From: Micromonospora alfalfae
GTDB lineage: Bacteria > Actinomycetota > Actinomycetes > Mycobacteriales > Micromonosporaceae
NCBI RefSeq assembly: GCF_022230925.1
Contig: NZ_JAKKFH010000061.1
Coordinates: 116,825 to 180,824, forward strand
Direction of reading: 5' to 3'
Length of the DNA: 64,000 bases
Shown here: one piece after another, positions 17,133 through 25,252 of the stretch
Numbering within the stretch: position 1 is the first letter of the stretch
Layout of the letters: every line of letters starts with the position of its first letter
The notes under the pieces: generated by a model
Told to the model about the DNA's origin: nothing
Databases searched by the model: none
What the model saw: only the letters and a program-made list of their open reading frames with translations
Made by a program: the position numbers and the translations under genes

Positions 17133-17168
17133 AGCGAGGGTGCCCACCGGATGGTGGGCACCCTCGCT
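17133..17168. terminator. Bidirectional hairpin terminator
   Basis: A perfect 16-bp stem (17133-17148 with 17153-17168, AGCGAGGGTGCCCACC and its complement) with a GGAT loop separates the convergent GtrA and proteasome ATPase genes. It ends seven bases before the ATPase stop codon. Confidence 0.82.
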
Positions 17169-17175
17169 GTTGGGG

Positions 17176-18960
17176 TCAGAGGTACTGGCCGGTGTTGCTG
17201 GCGGTCTCGATGGACCGGCCGGCCTCGGCGCCCTTGCCGCCGGAGACGAGCGTGCGGATGTAGACGATCCGCTCGCCCTTCTTGCCGGAGATGCGCGCCC
17301 AGTCGTCGGGGTTGGTGGTGTTGGGGAGATCTTCGTTTTCGCGGAACTCGTCGACGCAGGCGTCGAGCAGGTGCTGAAGGCGCAGCCCCTTGCGACCCGA
17401 GGTGAGGAACTCCTTGATGGCCATCTTCTTGCTCCGGTCGACGATGTTCTGGATCATCGCGCCGGAGTTGAAGTCCTTGAAGTAGAGGACTTCCTTGTCA
17501 CCGTTGGCGTAGGTGACCTCGAGGAATCGGTTCTCCTCGGTTTCCGAGTACATCCGCAGCACCACGGCGTCGATCATCGCCGCGACTGTCGCCTGGGGGT
17601 CGGTGCCGTGTTCGGCCAGGTCGTCCGGGTGCAGGGGCAGCCCGGAGAGGATGTACTTGGAGAAGATGTCCTTGGCCGCCTCGGCGTCCGGTCGCTCGAT
17701 CTTGATCTTCACGTCGAGGCGACCGGGGCGCAGGATCGCCGGGTCGATCATGTCTTCCCGGTTGGAGGCGCCGATGACGATGACGTTCTCCAGCCCCTCC
17801 ACGCCGTCGATCTCGCTGAGCAACTGCGGGACGATGGTGTTCTCCACGTCGGAGGAGACACCGGAGCCGCGGGTCCGGAAGATCGAGTCCATCTCGTCGA
17901 AGAACACGATCACCGGCGTGCCCTCGCCGGCCTTCTCCCGGGCACGCTGGAAGATCAGCCGGATGTGCCGCTCGGTCTCACCGACGTACTTGTTGAGCAG
18001 CTCCGGGCCCTTGATGTTGAGGAAGAAGCTGGTGTGCTTCTCCTTGCCCTGCCGCTCGGCGATCTTCTTGGCCAGCGAGTTGGCCACCGCCTTGGCGATG
18101 AGCGTCTTGCCACAGCCGGGTGGGCCGTAGAGCAGGATGCCCTTCGGTGGGCGGAGCTGGTGCTCGCGGAACAGGTCCGCGTGCAGGAAGGGCAACTCCA
18201 CCGCGTCGCGGATCTGCTCGATCTGCGACTGGAGGCCACCGATGTCGCCGTAGTCGACGTCGGGCACCTCCTCCAGGACCAGCTCCTCGACCTCGCTCTT
18301 CGGGATCCGCTCGTACGCGTACGCCGAGCGGGGCTCGATCATGAGCGAGTCGCCGGCCCGGATCGCCGAGCCGATGAGCGTCTCGGCGAGGTGCACGATG
18401 CGCTCCTCGTCGGAGTGGGAGACCACCAGCGCCCGGTCGCCCGGCCCGCCGTTCGGCCCCTCCAGGATCTCCTTGAGCATCACCACTTCGCCAACCCGCT
18501 CGTAACCGAACGCGTCGACGATGTTGAGCGCGTCGTTGAGCAGGACCTCCTGGCCGCGCCGCAGGTCACCCACGTCGAGCGAGGGCGAGACCGCGACCCG
18601 CAGTTTGCGGCCACCGGTGAAGACGTCCACCGTGCCGTCCTCGTGCTTCGCCAGGAAGACTCCGTAACCGCTCGGCGGTTGCGCGAGCCGGTCGATCTCC
18701 TCCTTGAGCGTCACGATCTGCGTGCGAGCTTCCTTGAGGGTGCTCACCAGCCGGTCGTTGTTCTCGGTCAGCCGCGCCAACTGTGCCTGGGTGGCCGCCA
18801 GCCGCTCTTCGAGCTGCCGGACGTGTCGGGGGCTTTCGGTCAACTTGCGCCGCACCAGGGCGAGTTCCTCTTGCAGGAACGCGACCTGCGTGGAGAGATC
18901 GTGGGCTTCCTTCTCCCACCGTGCGGCGCGCGAGTCCGCGTCGTCGCTACGTGCTGCCAC
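17176..18960 (-). CDS. arc: Proteasome-associated AAA ATPase ARC/Mpa
   Basis: Hexameric unfoldase that recognises Pup through its N-terminal coiled coil and threads pupylated proteins into the 20S proteasome. The 594 residues show a coiled coil (about 20-80), two OB-fold domains, and one AAA domain with Walker A GPPGCGKTLIAKAVA, Walker B VIVFFDEMDSIF and the second region of homology NREDMIDPAILRPGRLD. The C-terminus GQYL has the penultimate Tyr needed to open the proteasome gate. GTG at 18960 is chosen because GGGGAGGTGGG lies just upstream and the family begins near VAARSDD. It diverges from a ferredoxin gene. Confidence 0.97.
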   Translation of the reverse strand: MAARSDDADSRAARWEKEAHDLSTQVAFLQEELALVRRKLTESPRHVRQLEERLAATQAQLARLTENNDRLVSTLKEARTQIVTLKEEIDRLAQPPSGYGVFLAKHEDGTVDVFTGGRKLRVAVSPSLDVGDLRRGQEVLLNDALNIVDAFGYERVGEVVMLKEILEGPNGGPGDRALVVSHSDEERIVHLAETLIGSAIRAGDSLMIEPRSAYAYERIPKSEVEELVLEEVPDVDYGDIGGLQSQIEQIRDAVELPFLHADLFREHQLRPPKGILLYGPPGCGKTLIAKAVANSLAKKIAERQGKEKHTSFFLNIKGPELLNKYVGETERHIRLIFQRAREKAGEGTPVIVFFDEMDSIFRTRGSGVSSDVENTIVPQLLSEIDGVEGLENVIVIGASNREDMIDPAILRPGRLDVKIKIERPDAEAAKDIFSKYILSGLPLHPDDLAEHGTDPQATVAAMIDAVVLRMYSETEENRFLEVTYANGDKEVLYFKDFNSGAMIQNIVDRSKKMAIKEFLTSGRKGLRLQHLLDACVDEFRENEDLPNTTNPDDWARISGKKGERIVYIRTLVSGGKGAEAGRSIETASNTGQYL

Positions 18961-19123
18961 GTCCCACCTCCCCGGGGGGCTTGAACGTTCTGCCCTAACA
19001 CTAGCCGCTATGAGGCCGATTCGGTCCCACGCAACACCCTCGTCACCGAACCTTGATCGCCAAGGGTGGCCTGACGGGCCGTTACCGGCGTTCGGGTACC
19101 GTCGGAGCGTGGCACGGGAGAAC

Positions 19124-19432
19124 ATGGGGGGTGCACAGGTGGCCGAGGTCGCGACCGACGAATTGCAGGTCTGGGTCGACCAGGACCTCTGCACGGGCGA
19201 CGGGCTGTGCGTGCAGTACGCGCCGGAGGTTTTCGAGTTCGACATCGACGGCCTGGCCTACGTCAAGGGCGTCGACGGTGAGCTGCGGATGGCACCGGGC
19301 AGCCGGGTCGACGTCCCCGCGCACCTGCGACTCGAGGTGATCGACTCCGCGAAGGAGTGCCCGGGCGACTGCATCCACGTGGTGCGCGGCGACGGCGTCG
19401 AGGTCGCCGGCCCGGACGCCGAGGAAGACTGA
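19124..19432 (+). CDS. Small 3Fe-4S/4Fe-4S-type ferredoxin
   Basis: A 102-residue soluble electron-transfer protein. It has CTGDGLC (Cys-x5-Cys) in LQVWVDQDLCTGDGLCVQYAPEVFEF and a second cluster motif ECPGDCIHV, the pattern of actinobacterial single-cluster ferredoxins, with an extra Cys in the second motif. GGGAGAAC precedes the chosen ATG; an upstream GTG at 19109 preceded by TACCGT is an alternative leaderless start. It diverges from the proteasome ATPase gene with 163 bp between them. Its redox partner cannot be read from the neighbourhood. Confidence 0.88.
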   Translation: MGGAQVAEVATDELQVWVDQDLCTGDGLCVQYAPEVFEFDIDGLAYVKGVDGELRMAPGSRVDVPAHLRLEVIDSAKECPGDCIHVVRGDGVEVAGPDAEED

Positions 19433-19482
19433 CCCACCGGCCGGGCCGCGACGGCCCGGCCGGGCCCAGTTCGGGGTACGCC

Positions 19483-20055
19483 TCAGAGCATCGGACGGCC
19501 GACCACCGAGGCGACCAACCGCGCGAACTCCTCCAACCGGGCGATCTGCCCGGCCCCGCCGTCGTCGAGGGTCTTGCCGAAGCGCAGCGCGTCGTGCCGG
19601 GGCGTGCCGGCCATCTCCTCGGTCGGCGGCGCCTCGTCCAACGAGGTGAGCAGCAGGTAGACGTCGATGCTGTCGACCCGGATCTCGCCGCTCTCGGCAC
19701 GGTTGAGCCGCCGCCGGCAGCCCACCTCGGTGACTGTGGAGACCGGCACCACCCGCAGCGACGAGGTCATCGAGCCCGGCGGGCCCTCCTCCGGCGGTAC
19801 GTCCTCGCCGTGCCAGAGGATCAGCCGGCTGCCGTCGCAGACCACCACCTCCTGCCACACCCCGTTGACCTCGTTGACGAAGCGCTCCAGGGTGAAGCCG
19901 AGCACCGACGCGCCGCGCAGCACGCCGCCGAGCGCCTCCAGGGCGACGTCCGGGTCGCGCAGGTAGGCCCGCGCCGCCGACTCCAGATCCTGGTAGGGCG
20001 ACCAGTCGGGAAAGACCGCGGGGAGGTCTCCACCGCCGTAGCCCGGTCGGCTCAT
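19483..20055 (-). CDS. Conserved hypothetical protein, 190 aa
   Basis: A 190-residue soluble protein with no recognised domain. The N-terminal half (DWSPYQDLESAARAYLRDPDVALEALGGVLRGASVLGFTLERFVNEV) looks helical; the centre (VWQEVVVCDGSRLILWHGEDV) looks like beta strands. No signal peptide or catalytic motif is evident. The ATG overlaps the stop of an 18-codon ORF as ATGA, and that ORF overlaps the trmI stop as GTGA, so translation is probably coupled to trmI. It lies downstream of trmI and convergent to the ferredoxin gene. Confidence 0.75.
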   Translation of the reverse strand: MSRPGYGGGDLPAVFPDWSPYQDLESAARAYLRDPDVALEALGGVLRGASVLGFTLERFVNEVNGVWQEVVVCDGSRLILWHGEDVPPEEGPPGSMTSSLRVVPVSTVTEVGCRRRLNRAESGEIRVDSIDVYLLLTSLDEAPPTEEMAGTPRHDALRFGKTLDDGGAGQIARLEEFARLVASVVGRPML

Positions 20056-20105
20056 GCCAGCGTCTCCCAGTGCTCGGCGCTGCCGACACCCAGCTCGATG
20101 GTCAC
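20052..20105 (-). CDS. Possible 17-residue micropeptide coupled to trmI
   Basis: GTG at 20105 overlaps the trmI TGA (GTGA) and the ORF ends in a TGA that overlaps the ATG of the 190-residue gene (ATGA). The product would be VTIELGVGSAEHWETLA. Such exact fit at both ends is unlikely by chance, but the ORF could also be a translational bridge without a functional product. No family is recognised. Confidence 0.4.
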   Translation of the reverse strand: MTIELGVGSAEHWETLA

Positions 20106-21103
20106 GGCCTGTCCATCTCCCCCGCACCGTTGGGTTGCGCGTCCGCGGCCTGCGCGGCGGCGGCCTGTCGGGCCGCCTCCGCCGCGCGCAGGTCCTGGCG
20201 GCGCTGCGCGTACGCCTCGGTGCCCTTGCTGGGTTTGCGTCGGCGCGGCGGCGCGGTGACCCCCGGGGCCAGCTTGCGCGCGGACACCAGGAAGGCGGTG
20301 TGCGCGATCATCCGGTGGTCCGGACGGACGGCGAGGCCCTCGGCGTGCCAGTCGCGCACCAGGGACTCCCAGGCCCGCGGCTCGGTCCAGCCGCCGCGCT
20401 CGCGCAGTGCCTCCACCAGTTCGGAGAGCTGCGGTGTGGTGGCGACGTAGCCGATGAACACCCCGCCGGGCACGAGTGCCCGCTCGACCATGTCGAGGGT
20501 CTCCCAGGGGGTCAACATGTCCAGGATGATCCGGTCGAAGCCCGTCTCGCGGCACTGCGCGACGTCGCCGACGTGCAGGTTCCACGAGGGGTGCGGCCCG
20601 TTGAAGAACGCCTCGACATTGCGCTTGGCGATCTGGGCGAAGTCGTCACGCAGCTCGAACGAGTGCAGCTCACCCTCGGTGCCGACGGCGCGCAGCAGGG
20701 AGCAGCTCAGCGCGCCGGAGCCCGCGCCGGCCTCGAGGACCTTCGCGCCGGGGAAGATGTCGCCCATCGCCACGATCTGCGCCGAGTCCTTGGGGTAGAT
20801 CACCTGGGCGCCGCGCGGCATGGACAGCACGTAGTCCGACAGGAGCGGCCGCAGGGCCAGGAACGCGGTGCCGCCGCCGGAGGTGGTCACCACGCTGCCG
20901 TCGGGGAGCCCGATCAGCGCGTCGTGCGCCAGGATGCCGCGGTGGGTGTGGAACTCCTTGCCGGGCTCCAGCGTCACTGTGTGCATCCGCCCCTTGGGGT
21001 CGGTCAGCTGGACCCGGTCGCCGGGCCGGAACGGCCCGCGGTGCACGGGTGTCAGCGCCGGGTTGGCGGGGTCGGCGGCGACGGTGGAGGGAGTTGCGGT
21101 CAC
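20102..21103 (-). CDS. trmI: tRNA (adenine-58-N1)-methyltransferase TrmI
   Basis: Methylates A58 of the tRNA T-loop using S-adenosylmethionine. The 333-residue protein has the TrmI N-terminal beta domain (FRPGDRVQLTDPKGRMHTV, EFHTHRGILAHDALIG), the segment VLSMPRGAQVIYPKDSAQI, and the SAM-binding motif GAKVLEAGAGSGALSCSLLRAVG, followed by DRIILDMLTPWETLDMVERAL. The last 55 residues are Ala/Arg-rich and variable. GTG at 21103 overlaps the site-2 protease stop as GTGA. The family is known as Rv2118c in M. tuberculosis, where it also lies near mpa. Confidence 0.95.
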   Translation of the reverse strand: MTATPSTVAADPANPALTPVHRGPFRPGDRVQLTDPKGRMHTVTLEPGKEFHTHRGILAHDALIGLPDGSVVTTSGGGTAFLALRPLLSDYVLSMPRGAQVIYPKDSAQIVAMGDIFPGAKVLEAGAGSGALSCSLLRAVGTEGELHSFELRDDFAQIAKRNVEAFFNGPHPSWNLHVGDVAQCRETGFDRIILDMLTPWETLDMVERALVPGGVFIGYVATTPQLSELVEALRERGGWTEPRAWESLVRDWHAEGLAVRPDHRMIAHTAFLVSARKLAPGVTAPPRRRKPSKGTEAYAQRRQDLRAAEAARQAAAAQAADAQPNGAGEMDRP

Positions 21104-22254
21104 GGTGTCATCTTCCGGTTGGGTTCGAGGAGCTGTGCCAGGTCCGCGATGTGCAGAATGCCGACGACATCTTCGCCTGACGTCACCACGTACTGTGCGC
21201 CCGGGTGGGTCTGTACGGCCTCCATCACCCGCTCGCCGTCCCACCCGACCGACAACGTGGGAAGGGTGCCCAGCGACCGGGCGACGGCGTCCACCGCCAG
21301 CCACGGTCGGCGCTCGACCGGCACGGCTTCGGCGGCGGCCGGGTCGACCAGCGCCACCGGTCGGCCGGTGGAGTCGGTGACCAGCAGCGCGGCGGCGGGC
21401 TGCCCGCTCTCGTCGCGTCGGCGCTGGGCCTCGGCCAGTGGCGTACCGGTGGCCGCCGGCCAGACCGGACGGGCCAGCCGGGCGAGGTCGATCAGCGGGA
21501 ACCGGCGGCTGACCCGGGCGGCCCGGATCGACTGCCCGGCGCCACGCCAGAGGGTGACGGCGACCAGCAGCATCAGCGGCAGCGCCAGCGGCGCCAGCCG
21601 CCGCTCGACGGTGAGCAGCAGGACCAGGGCCGCGGTGCCGACGGCGACGACCCGGCCGGCCCACCCGGCGACCTCGGTGCCGAGGTGCCGGTCGCGGGTG
21701 AGACCCCACACGGCGGCGCGCAGCGCCCGGCCGCCGTCGAGTGGCAGCCCGGGCAGGCTGTTGAACACCGCCACGATGACGTTGCTGACCGCGAGCTGGA
21801 AGGCGAGCTGGTGCGCCACGGTCCCCTCGGGCAGGGCGAGCGTGGCGGCGACCGCCAGGACGCCGAGCACCGCGGAGACCGCAGGGCCGGCCAGCGAGAC
21901 CAGCAGGTCGACGCGGGGCGACGGGGCGTCCCGGTCCATCTCGGTGTAACCGCCGAGCAGCTCAAGGGTGATCCCGCGCACACCGATGCCGTACCGCCGG
22001 GCGGTGAGGGCGTGGCCCAGCTCGTGCAGCAGCACCGAGCCGAGCAGCGACACGACGAACCCGAAGCCGATCAGGTAGCCGCTGAGCTGCGGCAGGTCCA
22101 GTTGTCGACGGGCGAACTCGCCGTAGAGCACCGCGATGAGCACCGCGAGCAGGACCATGGAGCCGTTGAGGTGCAGCGGCACCCCGAACACCTTGCCGAC
22201 GTTCAGGCCGAGGCGTCGGTCCGGTCGGCGTGGCGGCCTGGTTGTCTGCTCCAT
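21100..22254 (-). CDS. Site-2 protease family membrane metalloprotease with CBS-like tail
   Basis: A 384-residue intramembrane zinc protease (M50B). The zinc motif HELGH lies in the second or third helix (GSVLLHELGHALTARRYGI) and the third ligand motif is SLPGLPLDGGRALRA. The C-terminal 130 residues contain two CBS-like repeats (LAEAQRRRDESGQPAALLVT-like and VMEAVQTHPGAQYVVTSGEDVVGILHIADLA). ATG at 22254 is preferred over GTG at 22260 because TAGCAT ends 7 nt before it, giving a leaderless start. trmI follows with a GTGA overlap. Substrates are unknown. Confidence 0.92.
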   Translation of the reverse strand: MEQTTRPPRRPDRRLGLNVGKVFGVPLHLNGSMVLLAVLIAVLYGEFARRQLDLPQLSGYLIGFGFVVSLLGSVLLHELGHALTARRYGIGVRGITLELLGGYTEMDRDAPSPRVDLLVSLAGPAVSAVLGVLAVAATLALPEGTVAHQLAFQLAVSNVIVAVFNSLPGLPLDGGRALRAAVWGLTRDRHLGTEVAGWAGRVVAVGTAALVLLLTVERRLAPLALPLMLLVAVTLWRGAGQSIRAARVSRRFPLIDLARLARPVWPAATGTPLAEAQRRRDESGQPAAALLVTDSTGRPVALVDPAAAEAVPVERRPWLAVDAVARSLGTLPTLSVGWDGERVMEAVQTHPGAQYVVTSGEDVVGILHIADLAQLLEPNRKMTP

Positions 22255-22331
22255 CGCCACGATGCTACGGACCGTCGCTGGGTGGGGCGGGCGGCGGTCG
22301 GTGTCACACCGGTGCCCTAACCTTTGCCGAC
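22255..22331. promoter_or_regulatory. Divergent promoters, site-2 protease and RecB-like nuclease
   Basis: On the minus strand TAGCAT ends 7 nt before the protease ATG; on the plus strand TAACCT (22318-22323) ends 8 nt before the nuclease ATG. No Shine-Dalgarno sequence precedes either start, so both look leaderless. Convincing -35 hexamers are not seen. Confidence 0.5.
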
Positions 22332-23246
22332 ATGACGGCGGAATCGGTCACCACCTCCCAGCCCTCCCCCGCGGCGCAGGCGCCGCCGACGGTGCGGGCC
22401 TCGCTGTCCCCGTCGCGGGCGGCGGATTTCAAGACCTGCCCGCTGCTCTACCGGTTCCGCAGCATCGACCGGCTGCCCGAGCGCACCACCATCGAGCAGG
22501 CCCGGGGCACGTTGGTGCACGCGGTGCTGGAGCGCCTGTTCGACCTGCCGGCCACCGGCCGCACGCCGGAGGCGGCCGGTGACCTGGTGGCCCCCCAGTG
22601 GGACCGGCTGGTCACCGAGCAGCCGGAGCTGGCCGGGATCTTCGACGGCGCGGAGCCGGCCGGCCCGGTGGAGTTCCTCCGCTCCGCCGCCGGGTTGTTG
22701 CAGGGTTACTTCGCGGTGGAGGATCCGACCCGGCTGGAGCCGGCCGAACGCGAGAGCCTGATCTCCGCGGTCGTCGACGAGGAGTTGCTGATTCGCGGCT
22801 ACCTCGACCGGCTCGACGTCGCGCCCGACGGCGCGCTGCGCGTGGTCGACTACAAGACCGGGGGCGCCCCGCGGGAGGCGTTCGAGGCGCGGGCGCTGTT
22901 CCAGCTGAAGTTCTACGCCCTGGTGCTGTGGCGCACCCGAGGGGTGGTGCCCCGGGTGCTGCGGCTGCTCTACCTGCGCGACGCCGAGGTGTTGGATTAC
23001 ACCCCGGACGCCGACGAGCTGGTCCGCTTCGAGCGCACAGTGGTGGCGCTGTGGCGGGCCATCGAGCAGGCCACCGCCCGGCAGGATTTCCGGCCCCGGC
23101 CGAGCCGGCTCTGCGACTGGTGCAGCCACCAGGCGCTCTGTCCCAGCTTCGGCGGCACCCCGCCGCCGTTCCCGGTCGCCGCGGCGAGCGCCGACCCGCT
23201 GCGTGACTCCCGGTCCACTCCGGTGGCGCCGGGCGCTGACGAGTGA
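22332..23246 (+). CDS. RecB-family exonuclease, PD-(D/E)XK fold with Fe-S cluster
   Basis: A 304-residue nuclease of the Cas4/RecB-C-terminal type. It has LSPSRAADFKTCPLLYRFR with the first cluster Cys, RGTLVHAVLERLFD with the catalytic His, the active-site stretch RGYLDRLDVAPDGALRVVDYKTG (Asp and DYKT), QLKFYALVLW, and the C-terminal cluster Cys residues in LCDWCSHQALCPSF. Such proteins degrade single-stranded DNA ends, alone or with a helicase. It diverges from the site-2 protease/trmI operon, matching the place of Rv2119 near trmI in M. tuberculosis. The C-terminal 35 residues are low complexity. Confidence 0.93.
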   Translation: MTAESVTTSQPSPAAQAPPTVRASLSPSRAADFKTCPLLYRFRSIDRLPERTTIEQARGTLVHAVLERLFDLPATGRTPEAAGDLVAPQWDRLVTEQPELAGIFDGAEPAGPVEFLRSAAGLLQGYFAVEDPTRLEPAERESLISAVVDEELLIRGYLDRLDVAPDGALRVVDYKTGGAPREAFEARALFQLKFYALVLWRTRGVVPRVLRLLYLRDAEVLDYTPDADELVRFERTVVALWRAIEQATARQDFRPRPSRLCDWCSHQALCPSFGGTPPPFPVAAASADPLRDSRSTPVAPGADE

Positions 23247-23362
23247 CGGCCTCCTGAGCGACGCGTACGGCGCGGCTGTTCGGACCGCCTGCCGCACTCC
23301 GTCGCCGCCGACCCGACCGCAACGGTGCCGCCGCGGTCGGGACAGGTCGACCGGCCGGCCTC

Positions 23363-23395
23363 TACGGTGATCCGCGACGTACCGGCTCCGGTACG
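23363..23395 (+). promoter_or_regulatory. Promoter and palindrome upstream of the response regulator
   Basis: TACGGT (23363-23368) is a good -10 hexamer. Just downstream, CGTACCGG-CT-CCGGTACG (23378-23395) is an 8+8 perfect inverted repeat placed at about +3 to +20 of the inferred transcript. It is a likely operator, possibly for autoregulation by the response regulator. Confidence 0.5.
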
Positions 23396-23442
23396 CGAGG
23401 ATGACCGGTGCGCGCCACGACGTCGGCGGGACGGGAGACGAG

Positions 23443-24129
23443 ATGACCGATCAGGCGCCCTCGGCGCGGCCGGTGCGGATCCTGCTCGCCGACGACCAGC
23501 CGCTGCTGCGGACCGGGTTCCGGATGGTGCTGGGCGCCGAGAGCGACCTGGACGTGGTGGCGGAGGCCGGTGACGGCGTGGAGGCGGTGGAGTTGTCCCG
23601 CCGGCTGCTGCCCGACGTCGTACTGATGGACATCCGGATGCCCCGGATGGACGGGGTGGCGGCGACCCGGGCCATCGTCGACGCCCGACTGCCGGTACGG
23701 GTGCTGGTGCTCACCACCTTCGACCTGGACGAGTACGTGGTGGGCGCGTTGCGGGCCGGCGCCAGCGGATTTCTGGCCAAGGACGTGCCGGCCGAGGATC
23801 TGATCGCGGCCATCCGCACTGTCGCCGGCGGGGACGCGGTGGTGACACCTCGGATCCTGCGGCGACTGCTGGACCGCTTCGCCGAACTGCTGCCCGACCC
23901 GGCGGCGACGCCGTCGGCGACGCTCAACGCGCTCACCGACCGAGAGCGCGAGGTGCTCGTGCAGGTCGCCCGAGGGCTGTCCAACGCCGAGATCGCGACG
24001 GTCCTGTCAGTGAGCGAAACCACCATCAAGACGCACGTCGGGCATGTGCTGACCAAGCTGCGGCTACGCGACCGGGTGCAGGCGGTGGTGCTGGCGTACG
24101 AGTCGGGCCTGGTCCGCCCCCGGGCGTAG
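23443..24129 (+). CDS. NarL/FixJ-type response regulator, no adjacent kinase
   Basis: A 228-residue two-component regulator. The receiver domain (about 10-125) has the acidic pair in ILLADDQPLLR, the phosphoacceptor Asp in DVVLMDIRMPRMDG, Thr in VLVLTTFD and Lys in GFLAKDVPAEDL. The LuxR-type helix-turn-helix follows (about 160-222) with LTDREREVLVQVARGLSNAEIA. GGGAGACGAG precedes the ATG. No histidine kinase is encoded next to it; the next genes are a MacB-like ABC exporter, so it may control export or drug resistance in response to a remote kinase. That is inference. Confidence 0.93.
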   Translation: MTDQAPSARPVRILLADDQPLLRTGFRMVLGAESDLDVVAEAGDGVEAVELSRRLLPDVVLMDIRMPRMDGVAATRAIVDARLPVRVLVLTTFDLDEYVVGALRAGASGFLAKDVPAEDLIAAIRTVAGGDAVVTPRILRRLLDRFAELLPDPAATPSATLNALTDREREVLVQVARGLSNAEIATVLSVSETTIKTHVGHVLTKLRLRDRVQAVVLAYESGLVRPRA

Positions 24130-24484
24130 TTCCGCCGGCCCGGGTACCTCACCCGGCGTACTCGAAGATCCCTCCTTGGGGGGACGGCTGCCGTTGCCGT
24201 CGTCACCTACCGTGACCGGAGATGGCGTAGTTCGGTTGACCCTCCTGTGGCGTCAGGTGCAAGTGTCGGTGCTGCCGCCCGCCGCCGGGGTGAAAAACGG
24301 TCGACCGGCCGTCGACTCAGGGGCAACCCTGATCCGACATGGGGGTGCACCCGCAGCGGGAAATCCGCGCCAGGTCCCCCCAGGGTCGGACGGGGCGGGC
24401 GTATGCAGCACCGATGATTGAACAGTCGCGCCGGACCATCGGGGGGCGGCGTGCATTTTCGGACAGACGGAAGAGGTAGATGAC
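24130..24484 (+). promoter_or_regulatory. 355-bp control region before the ABC exporter
   Basis: No gene is supported here. The region contains a short hairpin after the regulator (CCGGGT/ACCCGG at 24140-24157), a TTGACC -35-like hexamer at 24236, the palindrome CGGTCGACCG near 24298, and a perfect inverted repeat TCAGGG-GCAA-CCCTGA at 24317-24332. The last is a good candidate site for the adjacent response regulator. Confidence 0.45.
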
Positions 24485-25252
24485 GTGACCGCGACGGTAG
24501 GCCAGCAGGCGCAGGCCGCGGCCCGGGCGAACGACGTGTGGAAGGTGTACGGCAGCGGCGAGGCTCAGGTCATCGCGCTGCGGGGGGTCAGCGCGGAGTT
24601 CGAACGTGGCCGCTTCACCGCGATCATGGGCCCGTCGGGTTCCGGTAAGTCCACGCTGATGCACTGCCTGGCCGGTCTGGACTCGGTGACCCGGGGGACG
24701 GTGTCGATCGGTGAGACGACGGTCACTGGGCTGGGCGACGCGGGGCTGACGAAGCTGCGCCGCGACAAGGTGGGCTTCATCTTCCAGCAGTTCAACCTGC
24801 TGCCGACGCTGACCGCCAAGGAGAACATCCTGCTGCCGCTGTCGATCGCCGGGCGCAAGCCGGACCCGGCCTGGTACGACACGGTGATCGAGACGGTGGG
24901 TCTGAAGGACCGGCTGGACCACCGGCCGGCGCAGCTCTCCGGTGGGCAGCAGCAGCGGGTGGCGTGCGCCCGGGCGCTGGTCTCCCGCCCTGAGGTGATC
25001 TTCGCGGACGAGCCGACCGGCAACCTGGACTCGCGCTCCGGCGCGGAGGTGCTCAACTTCCTGCGTAACTCGGTTCGGGAGCACGGCCAGACCATCGTGA
25101 TGGTCACCCACGACCCGACGGCCGCGGCGTACGCCGACCGGGTGGTCTTCCTCGCCGACGGCGAGATCGTCTCGGAGCTGATCGAGCCGACCGCCGAGAC
25201 GGTGCTGGACACCATGAAGAAGCTGGACACTCCGGCCGAGGTGGGCAACTGA
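24485..25252 (+). CDS. ABC transporter ATP-binding protein, MacB/LolD type
   Basis: A 255-residue ATPase. Walker A is GPSGSGKSTLMHCLAGL, the Q-loop is FIFQQFNLLPTLTAKENILL (typical of the LolD/MacB group), the signature is LSGGQQQRVACARAL, and Walker B is EVIFADEPTGNLDSRSG with the switch His in MVTHDPTAAAYAD. GTG at 24485 is preceded by AGAGGTAG. Its stop overlaps the start of the permease by one base. Such pairs export lipids, peptides or drugs, or sense them together with two-component systems. Confidence 0.95.
   Translation: MTATVGQQAQAAARANDVWKVYGSGEAQVIALRGVSAEFERGRFTAIMGPSGSGKSTLMHCLAGLDSVTRGTVSIGETTVTGLGDAGLTKLRRDKVGFIFQQFNLLPTLTAKENILLPLSIAGRKPDPAWYDTVIETVGLKDRLDHRPAQLSGGQQQRVACARALVSRPEVIFADEPTGNLDSRSGAEVLNFLRNSVREHGQTIVMVTHDPTAAAYADRVVFLADGEIVSELIEPTAETVLDTMKKLDTPAEVGN

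Noticed and set aside
17140..18984. A 614-codon open frame antisense to the proteasome ATPase
   Set aside because: Shadow of arc; repeated Val/Leu/Asp/Gly pattern without motifs.
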